The translations under genes were made by a program, and so were the position numbers. From Candidatus Heteroruminococcus faecigallinarum (GTDB lineage: Bacteria > Bacillota > Clostridia > Oscillospirales > Ruminococcaceae), in contig CAJFKV010000013.1 in NCBI GenBank assembly GCA_904387055.1, positions 1 through 43,220 of the forward strand: a stretch of DNA of 43,220 nt. The letters are read 5' to 3'. The stretch's first letter is position 1, and each line of letters opens with the position of its first letter. Below, piece by piece: positions 23,064 through 31,922 of the stretch. The notes under the pieces are model-generated. The model was given only the letters and a program-made list of their open reading frames with translations. It searched no databases and was not told the origin of the DNA.

Positions 23064-24299
23064 ATGAAACAAGTTTGGGCAATGCTGGCGGCGGTGGCGC
23101 TGCTGATGGGGTGCACCGGCTGCCAGCCTCCCCGCAGCATCCCTCTCCCCGACGAACTGGCGGCCGCCGCCCTGGCGGATGTGGACGCCGCCGCTGCCCG
23201 GTATGGCCGCAGCCTCCTGGAGGGAGAAAGCCTGGAATTTTACGACCGGCTGGACCGGGCGGTGGTCCGGATGGACAATTTTGTTTCCCTGGAGGATCTC
23301 TCTCTGAACAAGGAAACCCTCTCCCAGGTCTTCCAATACTATGCCCTGGACAATCCCGGCTGCTTCTGGCTGGGGAAAGGATATCAATACCGGTACTACG
23401 ACTCCCAGCCGGAGCGGCCGGTCACGATGATCCTCAGCTTTTTTGACGGGCAGGTGAGCGACAAGGCCGCCGGACAGAAAAACCGCCTGGAAACCAAGGC
23501 CAACCGGGAACAGATTCGCCGGCAGCAGGTGCAGCTGGAAGAGGCTCTGGAGGAGATTGTCGCCCAGATTCCCGCCCTTCTTCCCGACCGGGAACGGGCG
23601 ATCCTGGCCCACGACCTGCTGGTAAAACGGATTTCCTACGACGGCGAGGCCGCCCGGACCATCTGGGGCACCAATGTGGACAGCCACGCCTTCTCCGCCT
23701 ACGGCGCCCTGGTAGAGGGGGAGGCCGTGTGTGAAGGATATGCGGAGGCATACCAGCTGGTGCTGGAGCGGCTGGGCATCCCCTGCCTGGCGGTTTTGGG
23801 GGACAGCCGCGGCCAGGCCCACCAGTGGAACCTGGTGGAGCTGGACGGGCGGTTCTACCATGCGGATCTCACCTGGGACGACACCGATGTACTGACCCAG
23901 AAGGGAATCCTCTGCCAATACTACCTGCTGATGGACGACGAGCAGATTCTGCGGGATCATTCCATCTCCCGGGAGCGGGGGTACCCCCTTCCCTCCTGTG
24001 ACGACAACAGCCAGTATGCCTATCTGGACACCGCCTTCGTGGTGCGGGAAGGGCTGCTGGCGGTGGACCCCAGGGCCGTCAGCCAAGGGATCCGGGACCG
24101 GCAGGAGGGCTGGGCGGTGGTGATTCTGGACGGCGCCACCGATTCCGGCCGGGTTCAGCGGTGGGTAAACACCAACCTGTGGGGAAACGCCCTCCCCGCC
24201 CAGGCGCTGGAGCAGGAGGGGCTGGCGCCCTCCACCTCCTACTACACCATCTCCACCTGGGGGATGGCCCTCGTCCCCTTGGAGTCGCTCCCCACCTAG
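23064..24299 (+). CDS. transglutaminase-like lipoprotein
   Basis: 411 residues. A lipoprotein signal (MLAAVALLMGCTGC, lipobox LMGC) leads to a helical region and then a transglutaminase-like cysteine protease domain with an intact triad: Cys223 in GEAVCEGYAEAY, His253 in QAHQWNLVEL and Asp268 in YHADLTWDD. Bacterial members act on surface proteins or wall peptides. The last ~90 residues form a separate unknown domain. An ATG six bases upstream (23058) is also possible; 23064 sits nine bases after AGGAGG. Monocistronic. Confidence 0.88.
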   Translation: MKQVWAMLAAVALLMGCTGCQPPRSIPLPDELAAAALADVDAAAARYGRSLLEGESLEFYDRLDRAVVRMDNFVSLEDLSLNKETLSQVFQYYALDNPGCFWLGKGYQYRYYDSQPERPVTMILSFFDGQVSDKAAGQKNRLETKANREQIRRQQVQLEEALEEIVAQIPALLPDRERAILAHDLLVKRISYDGEAARTIWGTNVDSHAFSAYGALVEGEAVCEGYAEAYQLVLERLGIPCLAVLGDSRGQAHQWNLVELDGRFYHADLTWDDTDVLTQKGILCQYYLLMDDEQILRDHSISRERGYPLPSCDDNSQYAYLDTAFVVREGLLAVDPRAVSQGIRDRQEGWAVVILDGATDSGRVQRWVNTNLWGNALPAQALEQEGLAPSTSYYTISTWGMALVPLESLPT

Positions 24300-24320
24300 G
24301 GGACATTTTCCCAACCACCA

Positions 24321-24354
24321 GCAGAAGGGCCTCCCACTTGGGAGGCCCTTCTGC
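24321..24354. terminator. strong hairpin between converging genes
   Basis: A perfect 15-bp stem (24321-24335 with 24340-24354, loop ACTT). No T run follows on either side, so its activity as a terminator is assumed. Confidence 0.55.
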
Positions 24355-24415
24355 CCTGGCCGGGCAGCCCCGGCCTTCCTGTCGTTTTTTGCCCGCCTTC
24401 GGCAGAAGGCAACAA

Positions 24416-25798
24416 CTAGTATGTGCCGATGATATACCGGTCGCGGCCGGCTTCTTTGGCGGTATAGAGCAGTTGATCGGCGTCCCGATACAGTTCCTCC
24501 ACCGCCTGGCGGCGGGCAACGGGCAGCGCGCCGATGCTGCATGACAAGCGATGCCCTTCCCACCGGATGTTGTGAATCCGCTCCATAAGGTGCCGCAGTC
24601 CCACTTCCAATTCCTCCCGGGAGATGGAGGGATACAGCAGCACGGCAAATTCGTCGCCGCCCACCCGGCCAATCAGGCCATCGCTGTCAAAAATATCCCG
24701 CAACGATCGGGCAGCCTCCTTCAGGGCGCGATCTCCCTCCGGGTGGCCGTAGCTGTCGTTGATCTCTTTGAACCAGTCGATGTCCATCATGATAAAGTAA
24801 CCGGTACTGCCGCCCTGTTCCTCCATCCCGTCCAGCACCTTTGTGCAAATTTGGAAGAAGGCCCGGCGGTTCATAACGCCGGTGAGGGAGTCGGTCCTGG
24901 CCTCGTAGTTTGTATAAGTGGCATACCGGCGATTGAAGATCAAGAAAAAGATCACCAGTGCCATCAGGGATAAGATTCCCACCAGGAACTGGATTTGCAG
25001 GTGGAGCAGGTTGACATAGCCGTCCCCTGTCAGATCCATGCCCCTTTGTGTCAGGACATAATCCATACGGTGGACGAAATAAAAGGCCACGGCCACCGAG
25101 GAACAAACGGTCACCACAACGATGAGGATCAGGGAAAGGCTGTGGTACCGCTCTGTAAGCTGCAAACGATGGGCGGTGGTTACCCGGGTGAGGAATTGAC
25201 GCCAGATGCGGGACTGTTCCATCCGCCAGAGAAGAAGCACCAGCCCGGCAATGGCCAGATTGGCGACCACTTCGGCAGGGGCAAAAAAGTCCGCAAGGCC
25301 GTCTATGGGCCGGTAGCCGGCCAAAGGGAAGAAGATCCACAGAAAGGTGTAGACCAGGCAGGCGTGGATCGTGGGACCCAAATAGGTAACGACGGCCACA
25401 CCCCATCCCTTCCACCGGAGCCTGCGCGCCCCCAGATACAAAAAACCGATCATCAGCCCGAAGAGGGTCCGCGCACCCACGCTCAGCAGGATGCTCCCTA
25501 CGGGATTGCCGCTCATGATGGGGGAGAACAGCTGGTCGGTCGCCATGACGTAGCTGGCGGAGGCCTTCCACATGCTGGCCAGGCCAAAGGCAAACCCAAG
25601 AACGGTGGATTCCAGGGGACCCATCAGAGTCCCCGCCAGCAGAACGGGGATATAGGCGGTGGTGATGGAGATGGGCTCCACATGAAAATACCCCAAAAAG
25701 GAGAAGGACATCAGCAGCTCCACCGCGAGCAGAATGCCCAGCAGATACCAGCGGATATTGCTTTTTTGCAGCTGGGAAGAAAACTCCACAGCATCCAT
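24416..25798 (-). CDS. membrane diguanylate cyclase with ECF-S-like N-terminal domain
   Basis: 460 residues. Eight or so hydrophobic segments (about 16-270) are followed by a GGDEF domain (about 290-455) with ARTDSLTGVMNRRAF, the metal-binding MDIDWFKEINDSYGH and an intact active-site GGDEF in RVGGDEFAVLL. It should make cyclic di-GMP. The RxxD inhibitory site expected just before GGDEF is absent (the stretch reads DSDGLIG). The first ~170 residues look like an ECF-transporter S component (SITTAYIPVLLAGTLMGP ... LGFAFGLASMWKA), suggesting a small-molecule sensor; this is inference. AAAGGAGG lies only four bases from ATG 25798; a GTG three codons later is better spaced. A lone TATAAT lies at 25884-25879. 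Confidence 0.88.
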   Translation of the reverse strand: MDAVEFSSQLQKSNIRWYLLGILLAVELLMSFSFLGYFHVEPISITTAYIPVLLAGTLMGPLESTVLGFAFGLASMWKASASYVMATDQLFSPIMSGNPVGSILLSVGARTLFGLMIGFLYLGARRLRWKGWGVAVVTYLGPTIHACLVYTFLWIFFPLAGYRPIDGLADFFAPAEVVANLAIAGLVLLLWRMEQSRIWRQFLTRVTTAHRLQLTERYHSLSLILIVVVTVCSSVAVAFYFVHRMDYVLTQRGMDLTGDGYVNLLHLQIQFLVGILSLMALVIFFLIFNRRYATYTNYEARTDSLTGVMNRRAFFQICTKVLDGMEEQGGSTGYFIMMDIDWFKEINDSYGHPEGDRALKEAARSLRDIFDSDGLIGRVGGDEFAVLLYPSISREELEVGLRHLMERIHNIRWEGHRLSCSIGALPVARRQAVEELYRDADQLLYTAKEAGRDRYIIGTY

Positions 25799-26164
25799 CC
25801 TCCTTTGTCGATTGATGAGAAAATATCCTTCCAGGGAAACGGTGGAAACCCCATCGGAAATCTGGACAATATTTCTCTATTATACTCTGGCAATATTGTA
25901 GTATATAGTTAAGGTATTGTCAATCCATCTTTCCACATTCACCGTCCATTTTATAAAGTATCCAGCGATGCTCCCTTGGAAAGGAGTGTTTTCTCAAGCA
26001 CTGGGAAACGCGGCAAAGCCTTGGGATTGCTGCAGGGCTGGCGCTGATGGTTATAGCAAAGGCCGATGGGCTCCGGGCATACAACCGAAAAAACACAAAA
26101 ACCACCTGTTTTCAAGGCGGACAGGAAGTCCTCTTTCTTTTTGAAATCCGCTTAAACCATATTG

Positions 26165-26281
26165 CGTTTTAGGGAATTCCACCCGTTCGTTGGAGAATAT
26201 TCCTAGAAAACGAGAAGCGTTTTGTTTTGGTTGACCCGTTTTTTAAGATTTTGGAAGTGGAGTCAAGAAGGCAAAACGCTT
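26165..26281. promoter_or_regulatory. cluster of CGTTTT half-sites upstream of the XRE operon
   Basis: CGTTTT occurs at 26165-26170, 26218-26223 and 26237-26242, and inverted (AAAACG) at 26207-26212 and 26273-26278. The pair at 26207/26218 is a perfect 6-bp palindrome with a 5-base centre, and AAGCGTTTTG (26215-26224) is exactly inverted at 26272-26281. This suits an operator region for the XRE repressor. The 600-base gap between the cyclase and the XRE gene holds no convincing gene. Confidence 0.45.
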
Positions 26282-26337
26282 TTAGCGATTGTCAGACATC
26301 ATTTAGTCAATTATATCAAAAGATTGGTAGAAAATGA

Positions 26338-26366
26338 TTGATTATTTTTCGCTTTTGGCTTATAAT
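26338..26366 (+). promoter_or_regulatory. promoter of the XRE-ImmA operon
   Basis: TTGATT (26338-26343), 17-base spacer, TATAAT (26361-26366). Confidence 0.8.
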
Positions 26367-26402
26367 GAAATTGAATACTTTTATACGAGGGAGGGTTTGT
26401 CG

Positions 26403-26765
26403 ATGTTTAACAAGGAACGTGCCCGCAATGCCCGAGAGGTATTTGCATCCAACCTACGCAATTGCCTTGCGCAAGCCCACAAGAACCAGATTGACGTTGC
26501 CAACGACCTGGGGATTACGGCTTCCACGGTGTCGGATTGGTACAACGGCAAGAAGTATCCCCGCATCGAGAGCATGCAGCGCCTGGCGGATTATCTGCAG
26601 GTGCCCCTTTCTCGGCTGCGGGAGGACCCCAAAGAGCGGGAACAGCTGCCGGAGGAGATTGTGATTCTCAACCGTGCGGCCAAGAAAATGACTCCCGAGA
26701 ACCGCAAGAAGCTGCTGGATATGGCACGGATCATGTTCCAGGAGGAATTTGCGGAAGATGAATAA
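26403..26765 (+). CDS. XRE-family helix-turn-helix regulator
   Basis: 120 residues. The N-terminal DNA-binding domain reads VFASNLRNCLAQAHKNQIDVANDLGITASTVSDWYNGKKYPR without gaps relative to phage-repressor folds (helix-turn-helix about 30-52), followed by a helical tail. The next gene is a metalloprotease of the ImmA/IrrE type, and the two overlap by 8 bases. In that known pairing the protease cleaves or inactivates the repressor upon stress. No integrase or other mobile-element gene is near, so this looks like a resident regulatory pair. GGAGGG lies seven bases before the ATG. Confidence 0.9.
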   Translation: MFNKERARNAREVFASNLRNCLAQAHKNQIDVANDLGITASTVSDWYNGKKYPRIESMQRLADYLQVPLSRLREDPKEREQLPEEIVILNRAAKKMTPENRKKLLDMARIMFQEEFAEDE

Positions 26766-27399
26766 CCCTCGTCCCAACTATGCCCGGGCGGTCAACCTGG
26801 CCTGCCGTGTTCTGCTGCGGCTGCCGGCCCTTCATCTGCCGGTGAGTCTGGAGCAGATCGTGGCCAGTTGCCCCCGGGTTCGTCTTAAGACCTACAGCCA
26901 ATTCTGCCGGGAGCGGGGGATTGCCATGGAGGAGTTTTTGTCCTGGTCGGTCAGCTCCCATGGCTTTGCCCTGCGCCGGGGCGGCCAGGCGGTGATCCTG
27001 TACAACGAGAAAAAGGAGCAGGCCACCGCCCGCTTTACCATCGCCCACGAGTTGGGACATCTGTTTTTCCTCCACCGGGAGGACAGTCCCCTGGATCAGC
27101 TGGAGGCCAACTGTTTTGCCCGCAACCTTCTCTGCCCGCCGGCGGCCGCCCGGCTGCTGGGGCTGGAAACGGCGGAGGAGTATGCCCGGGCCTTCCGGGT
27201 GAGCCTGCCGATGGCGCGGGCCGCTTTGGCCTGCCGCCGGGAGGATGAGGCTTTCCTGCAGCCGGCCCTGGCCAAGGAGCTGGCCGGGCGCTGTACCGGG
27301 AAGAAGGAACCGCCCCGCCCGGCGGCGGTGGTTCGCTTTGTCGCCAGCGGAGAGGACCGGCGCCTTCGCCAGGCGGAGGCCCGCTGGCTGGAGCCATAA
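26758..27399 (+). CDS. ImmA/IrrE-type metallopeptidase
   Basis: 213 residues. The zinc motif HELGH lies in FTIAHELGHLFFLH (about 96-109) and is followed by EANCFARNLLCPP, the third ligand region of the COG2856 family. These proteases cut partner XRE repressors. The remaining ~75 C-terminal residues are Arg/Ala-rich and not recognised. ATG at 26758 overlaps the stop of the XRE gene, which couples their translation; a TTG nine bases earlier is too close to AGGAGG. Confidence 0.9.
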   Translation: MNNPRPNYARAVNLACRVLLRLPALHLPVSLEQIVASCPRVRLKTYSQFCRERGIAMEEFLSWSVSSHGFALRRGGQAVILYNEKKEQATARFTIAHELGHLFFLHREDSPLDQLEANCFARNLLCPPAAARLLGLETAEEYARAFRVSLPMARAALACRREDEAFLQPALAKELAGRCTGKKEPPRPAAVVRFVASGEDRRLRQAEARWLEP

Positions 27400-27424
27400 T
27401 CGTTCTGGAAAGGAGGCTTCCCCT

Positions 27425-28312
27425 ATGAAGCGTGCATTGGGCAGATGGCTCTTGGGAGCCGCCGGCATCCTGGCAGCCCTGTGGATGGCGGCGTTTGCCG
27501 TCTGGGGTGAGGAAGCCGGCGGTTTTTCCGGCGGCCGGATCGACCTGCTTACAGGAGAAGGCGAGCGGTTTTCCACCCGGGAGCTGGGCTGCCCCGGCGC
27601 GGTGCCGGTGGAGGTGATTGCCGGCGAGGAGAGCATCCTGGATTCCACGCGGGTTGGTGGCAGCCGGGAGGACGGCTGGGTCCGCCTGCGGGCGGGGCAG
27701 GCCGGGGTAAGCCTGGCGCTCCTGCGGGTGGAGGAGGCCGGCGGCCAGCGGCTGGTGCCCTTGGCGGTGACCTCCCGGACGGTGCTGCAGGTGGCGCCGG
27801 AGGAAAACCAAAGCGTCGCCCCCGGCGAGCTGGGGGAGTTTGTCTCCTTCCTGTCCGCCCAGGTGAATCCGCCTTCCCCCAGTCTGGAGGTGCAGCTCTA
27901 CACCCGGCAGTCCACCGGGGCGCAGATGCTCCGCCTGCGGGGCGGTTCCCAGCGGGGAGTGGCTTTCTTGGCGGTGGAGCTGGCCCGGGAGGATGGCAGC
28001 ACCCAGGCCTTTGCCCCTTGGTTTACCCCGGTGGTGGTGGAAGAAGGCCCGCCGGTGGAGGAGGATCTGGCCTATTGGCGGGAGATTCGGGAGAAGATCC
28101 TGGCCGCCCAGGCGGGGGCTACGGTGGAAGCGGATGCCGTCCAGGCGCCCAAAATCTATGCCAGCGCCCTGGAGGCCCTGCGAGGAAGCGGGGTCACCCT
28201 GGAGGTTCGGTATTTTGACCAGACGGTGCAGGTGACGGAGGAGAATCTGCCGCCCCTGGATACGGTGATCTATCTGGAATTTCAAGAGTTGAAGGAGCTG
28301 TGCAATGGATAA
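27425..28312 (+). CDS. secreted protein of unknown function
   Basis: 295 residues, not recognised. A signal peptide (MKRALGRWLLGAAGILAALW ... AVWGEEA, cut near residue 27) is followed by a strand-rich region (about 30-130) with repeated short beta patterns (VRLRAGQAGVSLALLRVEE, LVPLAVTSRTVLQV), a middle domain, and a helical, acidic C-terminus (LAYWREIREKILAAQAG). No cell-wall sorting motif or membrane anchor is visible, so it may be released. It follows the protease gene by 25 bases and overlaps the next gene, so it belongs to the XRE-ImmA operon and is a candidate for regulation by it. Confidence 0.8.
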   Translation: MKRALGRWLLGAAGILAALWMAAFAVWGEEAGGFSGGRIDLLTGEGERFSTRELGCPGAVPVEVIAGEESILDSTRVGGSREDGWVRLRAGQAGVSLALLRVEEAGGQRLVPLAVTSRTVLQVAPEENQSVAPGELGEFVSFLSAQVNPPSPSLEVQLYTRQSTGAQMLRLRGGSQRGVAFLAVELAREDGSTQAFAPWFTPVVVEEGPPVEEDLAYWREIREKILAAQAGATVEADAVQAPKIYASALEALRGSGVTLEVRYFDQTVQVTEENLPPLDTVIYLEFQELKELCNG

Positions 28313-28613
28313 CCAACAAGCACCCCTGCCCTTTGTGGAGGAGGAAAATGCCATCTGCCTGCGGAACCCCGAGGGGGTCCTCCTGGCCCAGGTGGTGGTA
28401 GAGCCGGGCGAGGACGGGCATCTGGAACTGACCCACACCTGGGTGGACTCCTCGCTGGCCGGGCAAGGGATCGCCGGCCGGCTGGTGGAGGCGGCGGTCT
28501 TCCGCCTCCGCCGGGAGGGAAAGCAGGCGACCGCCCGCTGCTCCTATGCGGCCCATTGGCTGGAAAAGAACCCCCAGTGGCAGCAGGTCCTGCTGCCGCC
28601 CGGGAAGCGATAG
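28305..28613 (+). CDS. short GNAT acetyltransferase, YjdJ type
   Basis: 102 residues, the compact Gcn5-related fold of the YjdJ-like group. The acetyl-CoA loop region LTHTWVDSSLAGQGIAGRLVEAAV (about 43-66) contains the Q-G-x-A/G-x-x-L signature; the C-terminal part, ARCSYAAHWLEKNPQW, is typical. The substrate is unknown. The ATG overlaps the stop of the secreted-protein gene by 8 bases and GAAGGAG lies just before it. Last gene of the operon. Confidence 0.9.
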   Translation: MDNQQAPLPFVEEENAICLRNPEGVLLAQVVVEPGEDGHLELTHTWVDSSLAGQGIAGRLVEAAVFRLRREGKQATARCSYAAHWLEKNPQWQQVLLPPGKR

Positions 28614-28657
28614 AAGGGGAAGATTCGCCCTTCTTCTCCTCTATTTGTCATCGGTGT

Positions 28658-28700
28658 GCCCCGGGAAATCCCCAAGGAGGGATTTCCCGGGGCTGTTTTC
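28658..28700 (+). terminator. terminator of the XRE operon
   Basis: A perfect 15-bp stem (28658-28672 with 28679-28693) followed by TGTTTTC. The remaining gap to 28945 shows no gene or promoter that I can support. Confidence 0.8.
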
Positions 28701-28945
28701 TGGACACAAGGGAAAAAGGGCGGGATTTCTCCGGGGTTTCTCCCGTTTTTTCCAGAAAAGTCGGCAGAAAAGCGGGTGCGTTTTCCCCTTCCTGTGACAG
28801 ATAATTTATGGAATAAAAAGAAAATATTGGATTCCCCATCTCTTTCGACAGCCTTCGCCGCCGCCGGACGGTAGAATAAGCTCAACGGAATTTCTTCCCC
28901 CTGCATCGGGGGGATTCCACGTCCTCGAAAAGGAGAGATCACATC

Positions 28946-29218
28946 ATGGAAAAGAATGTACAACAACACCTCCCCCTCACCTTTGCCGTTGCCGGCGGAA
29001 AACTGTCCGGCCTGCTGGTGACCGCCTTTGAAGGACAGGATGTCCGCGTCCTTTGTCTGGAGAATCTGGCGGAGTTCCTGGTCCCTCTGGAGCAGGCCGC
29101 CTACATCTCCCCCCTTACCCAGGAATGGATGGAGGATTACTGGCGCCGGGACGCGCCCTATCCCATTCTCCTGCGGGAGGATGGGGGCTTCTACGACCGG
29201 GAAGCCCTTTGCAGCTGA
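28946..29218 (+). CDS. hypothetical 90-residue protein
   Basis: Not recognised. A small soluble acidic protein with alternating strands and helices (LPLTFAVAGGKLSGLLVTAF, VRVLCLENLAEFLVPLEQA, MEDYWRRDAPYPILLREDG). AAAGGAGA lies nine bases before the ATG and a strong terminator follows 23 bases after the stop, which supports it as a real monocistronic gene. Confidence 0.7.
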   Translation: MEKNVQQHLPLTFAVAGGKLSGLLVTAFEGQDVRVLCLENLAEFLVPLEQAAYISPLTQEWMEDYWRRDAPYPILLREDGGFYDREALCS

Positions 29219-29240
29219 TTTCCTCTTTCCCCCTCTTATG

Positions 29241-29286
29241 GCCGCCCGCCGTCCGGCAGTTTCCTGCCGGCGGCGGGCGGCTTTTT
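29241..29286 (+). terminator. intrinsic terminator
   Basis: An 18-bp stem with one bulge (29241-29259 with 29264-29281) followed by T5. Confidence 0.85.
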
Positions 29287-29326
29287 GCCATGGAAAGGAT
29301 TTTCCCTGTACTTTTGCATCCGGTCA

Positions 29327-29335
29327 TGCTATGAT
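29327..29335 (+). promoter_or_regulatory. extended -10 promoter of the envelope cluster
   Basis: TGCTATGAT, an extended -10 without a clear -35 box. The leader contains a 9-bp hairpin (about 29341-29362). Confidence 0.45.
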
Positions 29336-29426
29336 GGAAAGGGGGAAGAAGGATTTCTTCCCCTCTCGTGCACAAAAAGGGACGTTTTGCGCCACTATAT
29401 GGCTATAGGGAAAGGAGGGAATGGGG

Positions 29427-30770
29427 ATGACGGGAAGAGCGCGGATGGCCGCCTGCCTCATGGGGCTGTTCCTCCTGCTGGGGGGACAAGCCGTAGGGGC
29501 AGAGGCCGGCCAGGCGCCGGTGATCCAGCCGGAAAGCGCCTCCATCCCCTCCGGGGAGAGCGACCCCGAAGTGCTGCTGGACGGGGTCCGCTCCACCAAA
29601 TGGCGCTCCCAGGCCGGAAAGGTGGAGGTGGTCCTCCCGGAGGAGGCGTCCGCCCTGTATCTGGAGTGGGACTTTGCCCCCGCTACCTGGACCCTCCAGG
29701 CCGATGGGGAGGAGCGCACGGTGGGCCGGGAGCAGTTCATCCACGCCTATCTGCCTCTGGAAGAACCGGCTTCCCGGTTCACCCTTTCCTGGGAGGGGGA
29801 CGCCACCCTCTGCGACCTGTACTTTCTGGGGGAAGGGTCCCTTCCCTCCTGGGTGCAGCAGTGGGAGCCTCCCTGTGACAAGGCGGACTTTCTCCTGCTG
29901 CCCACCCACGCGGACGACGAGCACCTGTGGTTTGGCGGGGTGATGCCCCTCTATGCCGGGGAGAAGGATCTGGCGGTCCAGGTGGCCTATATGGTAAACC
30001 ACAACACCGAGCCCTACCGCCTCCACGAGCAGCTGGACGGCCTGTGGACGGTGGGGGTGGAGAACTACCCAGTGATCCCCCAATACCCGGACATCTACTC
30101 CGAATCCCTGGACCACGCCCGCACCGTTTACAGCCAGGAGGAGATCATCGCCTATCAGGTGGGGCTGATCCGCCGGTTTTGTCCCTCGGTGATTGTGGGC
30201 CACGACATCAACGGGGAGTACGGCCATGGAGCCCACCGGCTGAACACCGACTCCCTGCTGCAGGCGGTGGAGCTGGCCGCCGATGAAACCGCCTACCCGG
30301 AGTTCTCCGCTCCCCCCTGGGATACCCCCAAAACCTACCTGCACCTGTACCCGGAGAACGCCATTGTGATGGACTGGGACCAGCCGCTGGCGGCCTTCGG
30401 GGGGAAGACGGCCTTTGAGATGGCCCAGGAGGGGTTTGCCTGCCACGCCTCCCAGACGGCCTACTTCTCGGTGGACCAGTCGGGTCCCTACGACTGCCGG
30501 AAGTTCGGTCTGTACCGGTCCACGGTGGGGCCGGACACCACCGCCGATATGACCCAGAACCTGCCGGAACCGGAGCCGGAGCCCTCCTCCCCGCCGGCGG
30601 CAGAGTCCCGGGCAGAGTCCGTCCAGGCGGAGCGGCCGGCCTCCTCCCAGCCGGAGGAGGTTCCCCAGGAAACAGAAGGGGGAGGCTTGTCCCCCTTGGC
30701 GGCGGCCGGGGTGGCGCTGGGAGGCTGCGCGCTGCTGGCCCTGGCAGCGGCTGCCGTCCTTCGCCGGTGA
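29427..30770 (+). CDS. exported PIG-L family deacetylase
   Basis: 447 residues. Signal peptide (about 1-27), a beta-rich F5/8C-like domain (about 33-150), then a PIG-L/LmbE zinc deacetylase domain: HADDE at 161-165 and HGAH at 267-270 (GEYGHGAHRLNTDS). The usual PHxDDE is THADDE here. After about residue 390 comes a Pro/Glu/Ser linker and a C-terminal membrane helix (AAGVALGGCALLALAAAAV). PIG-L enzymes remove N-acetyl groups from amino sugars; this one would act outside the membrane. Of two nearby ATGs, 29427 is better spaced from AAAGGAGGG. First of four co-directional envelope genes. Confidence 0.88.
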   Translation: MTGRARMAACLMGLFLLLGGQAVGAEAGQAPVIQPESASIPSGESDPEVLLDGVRSTKWRSQAGKVEVVLPEEASALYLEWDFAPATWTLQADGEERTVGREQFIHAYLPLEEPASRFTLSWEGDATLCDLYFLGEGSLPSWVQQWEPPCDKADFLLLPTHADDEHLWFGGVMPLYAGEKDLAVQVAYMVNHNTEPYRLHEQLDGLWTVGVENYPVIPQYPDIYSESLDHARTVYSQEEIIAYQVGLIRRFCPSVIVGHDINGEYGHGAHRLNTDSLLQAVELAADETAYPEFSAPPWDTPKTYLHLYPENAIVMDWDQPLAAFGGKTAFEMAQEGFACHASQTAYFSVDQSGPYDCRKFGLYRSTVGPDTTADMTQNLPEPEPEPSSPPAAESRAESVQAERPASSQPEEVPQETEGGGLSPLAAAGVALGGCALLALAAAAVLRR

Positions 30771-30821
30771 CAGGTTCCCGCCCACAGCCCCAAGCCGGAC
30801 CCGAAAAAAGGAGATTCTTTC

Positions 30822-31886
30822 ATGCATGTAACCATTGTTCTTCCGTCTCTCAATCCCGATGACAAGCTTCTTCAGGTGGTGGACGCCCTGGTGGAACGGG
30901 GCTTCCACCGGATCCTGCTGGTAAACGACGGCAGCGACCAGGAGCACCTGGCGCCCTTTGAGCAGGCTGCCCGGCATCCCCAGTGCGTCCTTCTCCGCCA
31001 TGCCAAAAACCTGGGCAAGGGCCGGGCCCTCAAGACCGCCTTCAACTACTTCCTCTGCCACCCCGAGGGGGATGTGGGGGTGGTGACGGTGGACGGGGAC
31101 AACCAGCACCACATCGACGACATTGTCGCCTGTGCCCAGGCCCTGGAGGCCCATCCCGACGCCCTGATCCTGGGCTGCCGGGAGTTTTCGGGGCCGGATG
31201 TGCCCCCCCGCAGCCGGATTGGCAACCGGACCGCCTCCTTCCTCTTCCGCGTGCTGGCGGGGGTGAAGGTGAGCGATACCCAGACCGGCCTGCGGGCGAT
31301 TCCCTCCCGGTGGCTGTGGGAGTTTGTGGACCTGTATGGGGAGCGGTTTGAGTACGAGACCAACATGCTGCTGGAAGTTCCCCGCCTGGGCATCTCCCTG
31401 CGGGAGCAGCCCATCCGCACCATCTACCTGGAGGAGAATGTGGGCTCCCATTTCCGCCCCGTCCAGGACACCCTGCGGATTGCCCGGCTGCTGGGCAAGT
31501 TTTTGGCCTCTTCCCTGGCGTCCTTTGTGGTGGACATCCTCCTGTTCTGGCTGCTGGAATGGCTGCTGACCCCGGTGGAGCTGGCTTTGCAGCTGCTGCT
31601 GGCGACGGTGGGGGCCCGGGTGGTCTCCTCCCTGGTGAATTATTCCCTCAACCGGAAGGCAGTCTTCGGCCACAAGGGCCGGGTAGGCGGCTCGATGGCC
31701 CGGTACTATCTCCTCTGCGTGGCGCAGACTGCCGCCTCCTACATAGGGGTCTGGGCCCTCACCGCCCTGACGGGCGGGTCCTTCGCCGTGCTGTGGAAGG
31801 TGGTAGTGGACCTGGTACTGTTCTTCATTAGCTTTCAAATCCAGCGGGAATGGGTCTTCCCCCGCAAGCAATCCCACGGCCGCTAG
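30822..31886 (+). CDS. glycosyltransferase family 2 fused to a GtrA domain
   Basis: 354 residues. The N-terminal GT-A domain resembles dolichyl-phosphate mannose synthases: VTIVLPSLNPDD (3-14), LLVNDGSD (about 32-39), KNLGKGRALKTAFNY and the metal-binding TVDGDNQHHIDDI. From about residue 225, four membrane helices form a GtrA-like domain (LLATVGARVVSSLVNYSLNRK). This fusion makes a polyprenyl-phosphate-linked sugar and probably moves it to the outer face, where partner enzymes use it. AAAAAAGGAG precedes the ATG. Confidence 0.92.
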   Translation: MHVTIVLPSLNPDDKLLQVVDALVERGFHRILLVNDGSDQEHLAPFEQAARHPQCVLLRHAKNLGKGRALKTAFNYFLCHPEGDVGVVTVDGDNQHHIDDIVACAQALEAHPDALILGCREFSGPDVPPRSRIGNRTASFLFRVLAGVKVSDTQTGLRAIPSRWLWEFVDLYGERFEYETNMLLEVPRLGISLREQPIRTIYLEENVGSHFRPVQDTLRIARLLGKFLASSLASFVVDILLFWLLEWLLTPVELALQLLLATVGARVVSSLVNYSLNRKAVFGHKGRVGGSMARYYLLCVAQTAASYIGVWALTALTGGSFAVLWKVVVDLVLFFISFQIQREWVFPRKQSHGR

Positions 31887-31922
31887 TACGCGGCCGTTCC
31901 CGATCGAATGGAGGTGCAATCG

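Noticed and set aside
25917-26144. Short plus-strand frame upstream of the XRE gene
   Set aside because: No ribosome site, no domain, and composition unlike the coding sequences around it.
26403-27399. Prophage or conjugative-element control region
   Set aside because: The XRE-ImmA pair fits, but no integrase, relaxase, att-like repeat or tRNA was found nearby.
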